NCBI RefSeq assembly: GCF_000424985.1
Contig: NZ_AUKX01000046.1
Span: 1-39,342, forward strand
DNA: 39,342 nucleotides
Direction: 5' to 3'
DNA from: Arenibacter latericius DSM 15913
GTDB taxonomy: Bacteria > Bacteroidota > Bacteroidia > Flavobacteriales > Flavobacteriaceae
Shown: in pieces, positions 25,871 to 33,809 of the stretch
Position numbering within the stretch: position 1 is the first letter of the stretch
How the letters are laid out: every line of letters begins with the position of its first letter
Program-made: the position numbers and the translations under genes
Notes under the pieces: model-generated
Database searches by the model: none
Seen by the model: the letters and a program-made list of their open reading frames with translations, nothing else
What the model was told of the DNA's origin: nothing

Positions 25871-25886
25871 AGTTTAGTACTAAACT
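25871..25886. promoter_or_regulatory. Perfect 16-bp palindrome AGTTTAGTACTAAACT (candidate operator 3)
   Basis: A self-complementary 16-mer, about 330 bases upstream of the large NRPS start. A perfect 16-bp palindrome is not expected often by chance in a 750-base region. Confidence 0.45.
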
Positions 25887-26200
25887 CAGGACAATTATTC
25901 CGTTCACATAAATTGGAACTATTAAAAGCATCAATAAAACAACAAAAGGAAAAGAATTATATCTAAGAAAAAGCATTCGACTTCTTCTTATTACATATTA
26001 TAATATCGACCAAGGAATTAGAAATCGATCCGTACAAATAAAGACACATAGAAACAGACAATTAAATCAAAGTTTAGCAATAAGGTATCGGAAGGAATCA
26101 CAGAAAAAAATATGAGGCTCATTTGCTCAATTCTTTCAGGTCAGTGTCGAAGCTTGTTAAGCTCGATAATCGAAAAAATGATATAACCCAATCAAATAGA

Positions 26201-29200
26201 ATGAACAATAAGATCATAGAGTATATAAAGACGGAAATTGCCATGGCACCATTGGATGATCTTGGACCAAAGGAAAACCTTTTGGAAAGCGGAATTATTG
26301 ACTCTATTGGTATGGCTAAACTTATTGAGTTTCTAGAGGCGGAATTTGAAATTAAAGTTCCAGCAGAAGATATGAACATGGAAAATTTTATGTCTATAGA
26401 AAGCATTGTTCAATATATCTCTAACAAAAGGTCCCATAATAAACTGCAAAACCAGATTAGCAATACGTTGTTAGACTTATCACAGGCACAAATGTCCCTT
26501 TGGGTGGGGCAACAATTAAATCCAGACGTTCCCCTGCACAATACCGCCTATGCCTTTAAAATAAATGGGGCGCTAAATGTGGATACCTTTAAGACGGCCT
26601 TCTATAAGGTAATTTCCCAAATAGATGCCTTTAAAACCATTTTTCTTGTAGGGAACAACGGAGAGCCCAAGCAAACCGTGTTGCAACGTATGGATTACGA
26701 CCTTGAGGTAGTTGAATTCCCTGCAGATACGCCGTCCAATATAGTAGAGGAATGGCTACAACAATGGAGTTTAAGACCTATCGATATTTCCAAATGTGTT
26801 TTTGATTCCGTGCTGCTAAACCTGGGCGAAGAGAAGTATATTTGGATGCTGAATATGCACCACTTGGTAACCGACGCCGTCTCCATGGCGCTAATTTATG
26901 ACCTTACCCAAAAATACTACGGAAACATTAAAACTGACAATTGGGAAATGATTATTGATTCCCCAAGTTTTCAGAACTATATCCAATATGAAATATTAGA
27001 ACAAGAAAATCCAAAAAATGATAACAGCAAAGCTTACTGGGCCAATAAAGTAAAAGAATTAAAAGCGGTACCAAAACTTTATGGCGTCCATAACAATTTT
27101 ACAAATACCGAATCCTCACGAGTGGTTCTACCATTAGGTGCAGAACGCTCACAAAAACTGAGAAAGCTGTCTCAACAACCAGAAATCCGTGGGTGGACAA
27201 CACATGTAACACTTTTCAATATTTTTCTAACAATACTTTATTCGTACCTCTATAGGGTAAGCGGACAAAAGAAGTTGGCCATTGGGGTTCCCAACCATAA
27301 CCGGATGACCAAGCAGTTTCAGCAAACCGTGGGATATTTTATTCAATTTTTTCCTATGGTCACTGAAATTGAAGAAGAGGACACCTTCATTACCTTGCTG
27401 AACAAAGTGAAATTAGAGACCAATGACTATTTAAAAAATGCCATTTCCGGATTGGTAACCCCTGATATAAATAAAAGTTTCCATACTATACTAAATTATA
27501 TTCCCAACAGTTTTCCTGCATTTGATGGAATCCCACAAAAGACCAAGTGGATCTTTAATAACCATATGGAAACTACTCATAATCTACGTTGTCATGTCAC
27601 CGATTTTAACAATACGGAAGAATTTGAAATTCTAATGGATTTTAATCATGCTGTTTTCTATGCCGATCTTATTTCCAATGCCCCCACTCATTTCCTTAAC
27701 CTTATAGATGCCTTCCTTGAAGATTACTACCAACCTTTGGATAAACCTGGACTAATTAGTGAAAAAGAAAAAAAGGAATTGATAGGTAACCCAATAAAAC
27801 CGCTTGAAGGTTATAGACCTATTATCCTGCAATTTTCGGAAACCGCAACTTCTAATTCCAACCAAACTGCATTACATTACAAAAACGAACTTTATACCTA
27901 TGCTGATGTTGACCAAAAATCCAATCAACTTGCCGCTTTTTTAATCACCAAGGGAATTAAGGAAGGGAAACGGGTAGCACTTTATATGGACAGAAGTCCT
28001 GAGTATATTATTGCCGTTTTGGCGGTGCTTAAAACCGGGGGAACATTTATTCCGATACCATCGGACCAACCCACCCAACGCATCGGATATATTCTAGAAA
28101 ATTCAGAAGCCCACCTTATATTGTCCAACAGCCGATTACAACCTAAATTACCCGACACTTCCGTTGAAACCATAATACTGGATAAAAATGCCGGTTATTT
28201 AAAGCAACAGAAGAAAGAAATAGGGAACATAGTGATCCCTAGTAAGAGTATCGCTTATATTCTGTATACCTCCGGATCTACCGGAAATCCTAAAGGGGTA
28301 CTTATTTCCCACGGGGCCGTATATAATTATATGGAATGGGCTAAGAAGGCTTATGCCATGGAGAAAGGGTTTATTTTTCCTCTATTTACCTCCATAGGGT
28401 TTGATCTTACTATAACCTCCACCTTTCTACCGCTGATCACCGGAGGGGAACTGGTTATTTACAAAGAGAGCTTAAGCGGACCCGATATTTCCATAATGGA
28501 GGTCCTACAAGAGAATAAAGTAAATAGTATTAAACTTACTCCTTCTCATTTGGCGTTATTACAGGGAATGGACCTATCAAATTCTAAAATTAGATTGATG
28601 ATTGTTGGTGGCGAAGACCTTAAAACCGCCTTAGCTAGGTCCATACAAAACGGGTTTGGCGGATCACTACGGATGTACAACGAATACGGTCCTACGGAAG
28701 CAACAGTAGGTTGTATAGTAGCCCAATATGACAAAGTTAAACATCTTGGTTCATCGGTTCCTATTGGACACCCTATCTATAATATGGATGTTTATATTTT
28801 AGATGCCCGTCATAATCTGGTTCCCAATGGGGTTACCGGTGAAATATATCTCAGTGGCGCCAGTTTGGCGGAAGGATATGTTAATTCGCCACGGATGACC
28901 GAAGAAAAATTTGGTCCCAACCCTTTTGTAAAGGGCACAAGAATGTATCGCACTGGAGATTTGGCCAGAAAAAACAGCTCAGGGGACTTGGAATACCTTG
29001 GAAGAGTGGACGAACAAGTAAAACTTAGGGGTTTCCGGATAGAGTTATCCGATATAGAGGCCAATATGATAAAGCATCAAGGGATACAAAATGCTGCTGT
29101 GGTACTCATTGAAGAGGATAAACCGATTCCTGAAAATGAAGTTATAAATTGTACAGCATGTGGACTTCCCTCCAACTATCCAAATGTAGATTTCGATGAA

Positions 29201-30598
29201 AATGGCGTTTGCCATATTTGCAACGCATTTAAAGGGTACAAGCAGCAGGCGCAACGCTATTTTAAGACTGAAAACGAGCTAAGAGACTTATTGACCTCCA
29301 AACGAGGCAATAGCCCTAATTACGATTGCATATCTCTTCTTAGTGGAGGCAAGGATAGTACTTATGTATTGGCCAAACTTATAGAATTAGGACTTAAAGT
29401 ATTGGCGTTTACACTAGATAATGGCTATATCTCCGATCAGGCCAAGCAAAATGTAGACAAAATTGTCACCAAACTAGGGGTAGATCATATTTATGGGAAC
29501 ACCCCACATATGAACCGGATATTTGTAGATAGCCTGCACAGACACAAAAATGTATGTAATGGCTGTTTTAAAACTATATATACCTTAAGCAGTAAAATTG
29601 CCTTGGAGAAACAAATTCCCTTTGTGGTAACCGGACTTTCACGTGGACAATTTTTTGAAACTCGCTTGACAGAAGAGCTATTTTGGGACAAAAATGTAGA
29701 TGTTGCCACTATAGATCGCACTATTTTAGAAGCCAGAAAACTTTACCACCAGGAAGAGGATGCCGTTAAATATTTATTGGATGTTGACGTGTTTAGTAAA
29801 AATGAGACTTTTGAAAAAGTTCAGTTCGTGGACTACTATAGGTATAGCGATGTAAGCTTAGAAGAAATGCTCGTCTTCCTTAAGGAAAAAGTAGGATGGG
29901 TAAGACCTACTGACACAGGTCGCTCTACAAACTGCCTTATCAACCAAGTAGGCATCTATGTGCATAAAAAGCAGAAGGGATATAGCAACTATTCCTTTCC
30001 CTATAGCTGGGACGTGAGAATGGGCCATAAAACGAGAACAGAAACCTTAGAGGAAATCAATGAATATATAGATGAAACCACAGTAAAACGGATCATGGAT
30101 GAAATTGGTTACCAGGAGCCCAATGAAAGTGAAATGGGTAAAAAACGGTTAATGGCCTATTATTCCGGAGATCAAATATTAGGATCCAAGGAGTTATCTA
30201 CTCATTTGATGAATGAATTACCAGATTATATGGTGCCCACACATTTTAAGTATATGAAAGAGCTGCCTTTGACCGGCAATGGGAAAGTAGATAAACGTGT
30301 ACTTAGAGAACTTAACAGCTCGCAGTTAGAAATGGATGTCCCATATATTGCCCCCGAAGGGGAAATAGAAGAACTTTTAGCGGGAATTTGGAGAGAGGTC
30401 CTAAATTTAAAGCAAGTAGGGTCTCAGGACGATTTTATCGCCTTGGGAGGTCATTCCTTAGCAGCTATTAGGGTTACGGCGAGAATAAATGAGGAAGTTG
30501 AAATGAATTTCCCTCTGAACAAAATATTTGAGCTCCCCACCATTGCAGAATATGCCAAATATATAGAAGAAACATTATTAACTCTTATGGAAGAATAG
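26201..30598 (+). CDS. NRPS: carrier-condensation-adenylation (PP-loop ATPase inserted)-carrier
   Basis: From the ATG at 26201 the protein has 1465 residues; a TTG at 26123 opens the same frame but adds an unlikely tail. Domains: N-terminal carrier (ESGIIDSIGM, Ser35); condensation (about 92-525; HHLVTDA, His220-His221-Asp225); adenylation with A3 YTSGSTGNPKG (689-699), A5 NEYGPTE (827-833), A7 YRTGDL (916-921), A8 RGFRIELSDIE (943-953); then about 330 residues (979-1311) of an N-type ATP pyrophosphatase; then A10 PLTGNGKVDK (Lys1362) and a C-terminal carrier (LGGHSL, Ser1419). There is no thioesterase; release is probably by the partner protein. Pocket residues read D-L-T-K-I-G-E-V-G-K, the Asn-type code. 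Strongly matched by the Asn-specific context GFDLTITSTFLPLITGG, IKLTPSHL and MIVGGEDL. The inserted domain is described separately. Confidence 0.92.
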   Translation: MNNKIIEYIKTEIAMAPLDDLGPKENLLESGIIDSIGMAKLIEFLEAEFEIKVPAEDMNMENFMSIESIVQYISNKRSHNKLQNQISNTLLDLSQAQMSLWVGQQLNPDVPLHNTAYAFKINGALNVDTFKTAFYKVISQIDAFKTIFLVGNNGEPKQTVLQRMDYDLEVVEFPADTPSNIVEEWLQQWSLRPIDISKCVFDSVLLNLGEEKYIWMLNMHHLVTDAVSMALIYDLTQKYYGNIKTDNWEMIIDSPSFQNYIQYEILEQENPKNDNSKAYWANKVKELKAVPKLYGVHNNFTNTESSRVVLPLGAERSQKLRKLSQQPEIRGWTTHVTLFNIFLTILYSYLYRVSGQKKLAIGVPNHNRMTKQFQQTVGYFIQFFPMVTEIEEEDTFITLLNKVKLETNDYLKNAISGLVTPDINKSFHTILNYIPNSFPAFDGIPQKTKWIFNNHMETTHNLRCHVTDFNNTEEFEILMDFNHAVFYADLISNAPTHFLNLIDAFLEDYYQPLDKPGLISEKEKKELIGNPIKPLEGYRPIILQFSETATSNSNQTALHYKNELYTYADVDQKSNQLAAFLITKGIKEGKRVALYMDRSPEYIIAVLAVLKTGGTFIPIPSDQPTQRIGYILENSEAHLILSNSRLQPKLPDTSVETIILDKNAGYLKQQKKEIGNIVIPSKSIAYILYTSGSTGNPKGVLISHGAVYNYMEWAKKAYAMEKGFIFPLFTSIGFDLTITSTFLPLITGGELVIYKESLSGPDISIMEVLQENKVNSIKLTPSHLALLQGMDLSNSKIRLMIVGGEDLKTALARSIQNGFGGSLRMYNEYGPTEATVGCIVAQYDKVKHLGSSVPIGHPIYNMDVYILDARHNLVPNGVTGEIYLSGASLAEGYVNSPRMTEEKFGPNPFVKGTRMYRTGDLARKNSSGDLEYLGRVDEQVKLRGFRIELSDIEANMIKHQGIQNAAVVLIEEDKPIPENEVINCTACGLPSNYPNVDFDENGVCHICNAFKGYKQQAQRYFKTENELRDLLTSKRGNSPNYDCISLLSGGKDSTYVLAKLIELGLKVLAFTLDNGYISDQAKQNVDKIVTKLGVDHIYGNTPHMNRIFVDSLHRHKNVCNGCFKTIYTLSSKIALEKQIPFVVTGLSRGQFFETRLTEELFWDKNVDVATIDRTILEARKLYHQEEDAVKYLLDVDVFSKNETFEKVQFVDYYRYSDVSLEEMLVFLKEKVGWVRPTDTGRSTNCLINQVGIYVHKKQKGYSNYSFPYSWDVRMGHKTRTETLEEINEYIDETTVKRIMDEIGYQEPNESEMGKKRLMAYYSGDQILGSKELSTHLMNELPDYMVPTHFKYMKELPLTGNGKVDKRVLRELNSSQLEMDVPYIAPEGEIEELLAGIWREVLNLKQVGSQDDFIALGGHSLAAIRVTARINEEVEMNFPLNKIFELPTIAEYAKYIEETLLTLMEE
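29135..30133 (+). other. PP-loop ATP pyrophosphatase domain inserted in the adenylation domain
   Basis: Region inside the large NRPS, residues about 979-1311 counted from the ATG at 26201. It has a Cys-x-x-Cys pair (984, 987) and a second (1004, 1007) around FDENGVCHIC, like a zinc ribbon; the PP-loop SLLSGGKDSTYVLAKL (SGGKDS 1048-1053), which adenylates a substrate and releases pyrophosphate; then VCNGCFKTIYTLSSKIA with Cys1119 and Cys1122 and FVVTGLSRGQFFETRL; and a later Cys1245 (GRSTNCLIN) with SWDVRMGHKTR. The order recalls two known groups: tRNA 2-thiolation enzymes of the TtcA/Ncs6 type (C-x-x-C after the PP-loop, GHHRDDxxET) and N-acetyl sugar amidotransferases (CxxC...GVCxxC, SGGKDS, VRxGxxTR). 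Either sulfur or nitrogen transfer is possible. Confidence 0.82.
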
Positions 30599-30599
30599 C

Positions 30600-31058
30600 A
30601 TGTTAATTGGGTTTAAAAAAGGCTTGAAGCCATTCATCTTTAAATACCTAGCCATTATTATGGGGCTTTGCTATTTACTGAACCCAGTCCGCCAACATTT
30701 CCTTCCTGTTTTCCATTCCTTTTCTCACCAGCTAGAGTTGCCTAATTACCTCATCCCCCACTCCAACTTGTCTAATTATCATAAGATACACAGAAATCAC
30801 GACACAGTTACAGAAGAATTTTCCCATGATCATGCAATCCTAGAAATGGTAAGTTTGTTGTTTAGCACACTGGAAGATAACAAACAATCTCAAGATTTGT
30901 TTATATTCACCATAAAGCTATGCATACTTCCACCCTATTCGGGAGTATTAAAATCCAGATTTTTTATAGTTGAGACTAATGACAACTATAATATGATTAG
31001 CAAAAACAGCAAAAAGGGGTTTGTAACGAAATTGATAAAACCTCCTTTATTTTCCTAA
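30600..31058 (+). CDS. His-rich small membrane-anchored protein
   Basis: The 152-residue protein starts one base after the NRPS stop (TAG-C-ATG), so translation is probably coupled. It has one hydrophobic segment (FIFKYLAIIMGLCYLL, about 13-28), then nine histidines between residues 33 and 78 (HFLPVFHSFSHQ, PHSN, HKIHRNHD, SHDHAILEMV), then a basic C-terminus. The His cluster suggests a metal-binding or metal-passing role on the outer face of the membrane. It resembles, in layout only, the short His-rich proteins found before metal-linked TonB receptors in flavobacteria. No named family is recognised. Confidence 0.7.
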   Translation: MLIGFKKGLKPFIFKYLAIIMGLCYLLNPVRQHFLPVFHSFSHQLELPNYLIPHSNLSNYHKIHRNHDTVTEEFSHDHAILEMVSLLFSTLEDNKQSQDLFIFTIKLCILPPYSGVLKSRFFIVETNDNYNMISKNSKKGFVTKLIKPPLFS

Positions 31059-31379
31059 GCCAATATTCTTAGGCTTTCCTAATCCTTGTCACGTTTTTTT
31101 TGCAGGACATATCGATTGCTTATAGCACTTCCCAATTGGCACCATTTAGTTCCCAAAAGTATGGGTAATGTAGATGTTTACAATATTTCTATAAACAAAC
31201 CATTCCCATAGTGTTCTCCTGGGACAACTCTTGATTATAACCAAGGATAAATTTTACTTGGGTGTAATCGGTATCATTCCCACCTTCCCAATGGCTACAA
31301 GAGAGCAAAAGCTTGAAAATCCCTGTCAATGATGGGGGCATCCGTGGATGCCAAAATTCCATAATATAAAATACAAACC
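31059..31379. other. 321-base interval upstream of the TonB receptor
   Basis: It contains GTTTA-N11-TAAAC (31176-31196), half-sites like those in the divergent control region, and the palindrome GGCATCCGTGGATGCC (31337-31352) just before the receptor start. A 50-codon minus-strand frame (31189-31341) is not considered a gene. Confidence 0.45.
31337..31352. promoter_or_regulatory. 16-bp palindrome GGCATCC-GT-GGATGCC before the TonB receptor
   Basis: Perfect 7-bp arms with a two-base centre, 27 bases before the receptor ATG at 31380. It may be an operator or a 5' leader hairpin. Confidence 0.4.
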
Positions 31380-33611
31380 ATGAGAAATTATATACTATTT
31401 TTCGTAGCCCTTATGCTATTTGAAGGTTTAAAGGCACACGATCTAAATGGGTCAATACTTTCCGAAGACCAAGTACCTTTAGACGGAGTAGGGGTTTATA
31501 ACAAGACTACCGGCGGGTATACCTATTCCAATGTTTCGGGATATTTTGAACTAGATGATATTTCCGTTGGGGATATCATTTATTTTTACAGTCTTGGTTA
31601 TCAAAACTACCATTTCACCATATCGGAAGACCAGCTAGATGGAACCATTAAAGTAATCCTTAAAGAAGCTGCGGTATCTTTAGACCAAGTAATTCTGGTC
31701 TCCAAAGTAAATGCCTTGAGTCAGTTCGTCTATATAGATGTCATGGCCAATCCCGTTAAATCATCACAGGAAATATTACAAAAAATTCCGGGCCTTATCA
31801 TTGGTCAACACGCTGGTGGCGGTAAGGCAGAACAGATATTCCTAAGGGGGTTTGACATTGATCACGGAACCGATATCAGCATAAATGTAGATGGGCTTCC
31901 CGTAAACATGGTTTCCCATGCCCATGGGCAAGGCTATGCCGATATGCATTTTATAATTCCCGAAACCATAGGTAATATAGATTTTGGGAAAGGAGCTTAT
32001 TATGCCGAGAAAGGCAATTTTAATACGGCAGGATATGTGGATATTAAGACAAAAGATAAAATAACGGACAATCTGTTTTCATTGGAGGCCGGTATGTTCA
32101 ATACCATCCGCACCATAGGTATGTTCAAGATTACGGAAGGCGATTTTAGTAATGGCTATGTGGCATCGGAGCTAGTGCTTTCGGATGGTGCCTTTGATTC
32201 CCCTCAAAATTTTAATCGCATCAATATAATGGGGCGCTATAATTACAACAATCGGGAGAATCAAGAACTAAGCCTTACGGTATCACACTTTCAGAGTAAA
32301 TGGGACGCTTCTGGACAAATTCCGCAACGTGCCATTGACCAAGGAATTATAGATAGGTATGGTGCAATTGACGATACCGAAGGAGGTAATACTAGCAGGT
32401 CTAACTTCTTAATAAACCATAAAAAATTGATGGACGAACATTCTTTCCTAACCACAAAGGCATACGTATCCAAATACGATTTTGAACTGTTTTCCAATTT
32501 TACATTTTTTTTGGAAGATCCCATTAACGGTGATCAAATAAGACAAAAAGAAAACAGGACCATAATCGGGACAGAGACCAAATATGCCCATTCTGTGCAC
32601 ATAGGTGACCATGATTCCCAACTAAAGTACGATATGGGAATTGGTTTTAGATATGACGATGTAAATAAGGTGCAGCTTTCCAGAACTAAAAACAGACAAG
32701 AACTATTGGAGCGTTTGGCCTATGGAAATATAGATGAGCTAAACGGCTACGGTTTTTTTAACCTCAATTATAAAAGGAACAAATGGACTATAAACCCTGG
32801 CCTTAGGATAGATTATTTTAAATTTGATTATGAGAACCTTCTATCTGAAACCTATGATAATAAAAGTGAGAACAAGTTTTTTATAGGACCTAAACTTAAC
32901 ATTATCTATGCCCCCTCTAAAAACGTACAGTTTTTTGGGAAAACAGGTATAGGGTTTCATTCCAATGATACTAGAGTAGTAACGGCCAATAATGGGAAAG
33001 AAATACTCCCGGCGGCCTATTCGGCAGATTTAGGTGCAATTGTAAAACCGTTGGACAAATTAATGCTGAATGTAGCATTTTGGACACTCTTTTTGGAGCA
33101 AGAATTTGTATATGTTGGCGATGCCGGAATTGTGGAACCCAGCGGGAAAACAAAACGCATGGGAGTAGATTTTGGCCTTCGTTATCAATTTGCAGATTGG
33201 CTTTACTTCTACGGGGGTATCAATTACACTTATGCCAGAAGTACGGAAGAGCCAAAAGGGTCCGATTATATCCCCCTATCCCCAGACTTAACCTCCTCGG
33301 GAGGAGTTTCTTTTCGGGATTTAGGTAATTTCTCGGGAGGCATCAATTATAGGCTGATAAAAAATAGGCCCGCCAATGAGGATAATTCCATTGTAGCTAA
33401 GGGATATACCGTAACAGATATGAATCTCAATTACGCGTTTAAAAATTGGACCTTTGGTTTAATTATAGAGAATCTATTTGATACGGAATGGAACGAAACG
33501 CAATTTGCTACCGAAAGTAGGTTACAAAACGAGATAACTCCTGTAGAAGAAATACACTTTACCCCTGGCAACCCCTTTTATCTTAGAGGTAAGGTGACAG
33601 TTAAATTCTAG
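31380..33611 (+). CDS. TonB-dependent outer-membrane receptor
   Basis: The 743-residue protein has a signal peptide (YILFFVALMLFEGLKA), a carboxypeptidase-regulatory-like domain (about 22-98, NGSILSEDQVPLDGVGVYNK...GYFELDDISVGD), a plug (about 115-225) and a 22-strand-type beta barrel ending LRGKVTVKF. The plug has an unusual His set: QHAGGGKAEQIFLRGFDIDHG (His144, His162) and SHAHGQGYADMHF (His180, His182, His190), suitable for binding a metal complex at the outer face. No TonB-box consensus can be read with certainty. In context it is the likely importer of the metal-loaded NRPS product. It follows the His-rich protein by 321 bases and may have its own promoter. Confidence 0.9.
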   Translation: MRNYILFFVALMLFEGLKAHDLNGSILSEDQVPLDGVGVYNKTTGGYTYSNVSGYFELDDISVGDIIYFYSLGYQNYHFTISEDQLDGTIKVILKEAAVSLDQVILVSKVNALSQFVYIDVMANPVKSSQEILQKIPGLIIGQHAGGGKAEQIFLRGFDIDHGTDISINVDGLPVNMVSHAHGQGYADMHFIIPETIGNIDFGKGAYYAEKGNFNTAGYVDIKTKDKITDNLFSLEAGMFNTIRTIGMFKITEGDFSNGYVASELVLSDGAFDSPQNFNRINIMGRYNYNNRENQELSLTVSHFQSKWDASGQIPQRAIDQGIIDRYGAIDDTEGGNTSRSNFLINHKKLMDEHSFLTTKAYVSKYDFELFSNFTFFLEDPINGDQIRQKENRTIIGTETKYAHSVHIGDHDSQLKYDMGIGFRYDDVNKVQLSRTKNRQELLERLAYGNIDELNGYGFFNLNYKRNKWTINPGLRIDYFKFDYENLLSETYDNKSENKFFIGPKLNIIYAPSKNVQFFGKTGIGFHSNDTRVVTANNGKEILPAAYSADLGAIVKPLDKLMLNVAFWTLFLEQEFVYVGDAGIVEPSGKTKRMGVDFGLRYQFADWLYFYGGINYTYARSTEEPKGSDYIPLSPDLTSSGGVSFRDLGNFSGGINYRLIKNRPANEDNSIVAKGYTVTDMNLNYAFKNWTFGLIIENLFDTEWNETQFATESRLQNEITPVEEIHFTPGNPFYLRGKVTVKF

Positions 33612-33809
33612 GTTATTAATAGTAGGAGGTTATTCTAGAAATGTTATTGGTAAATCCTGAAATGTATTTAACTAATAGACTATTTTTAGAATAAACCCTG
33701 CTTAGAAAACCCATGCTGAGATTAAACATTGACTTCCCCTCTTTTTTAAATTAGTTAGCCTCAATTCTAAATGCACTGAAAAATTTATATTAGAACACCA
33801 AATTCCAAT

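Larger units (their letters stand above)
25451..26200. promoter_or_regulatory. Divergent control region between the two NRPS units
   Basis: About 750 bases separate the HupE-like start from the large NRPS start. No coding frame is credible. It holds three palindromes built from AGTTTA/TAAACT: 25476-25497, 25672-25682 and 25871-25886, plus a lone AGTTTA near 26071. Divergent promoters are assumed, but I see no clean TAnnTTTG element on either strand. Confidence 0.5.

Noticed and set aside
26112-26186. A 24-codon frame just upstream of the large NRPS as a possible leader peptide
   Set aside because: No run of a single amino acid codon and no terminator or antiterminator follows it.
31189-31341. 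A 50-codon minus-strand frame starting MPPSLTGIFKLLLSCSHWE that looks like a lipoprotein start
   Set aside because: The N-terminus is not a good signal peptide, there is no visible promoter, the frame overlaps the receptor's control region and no homologous pattern is recognised. Kept as chance unless conserved.
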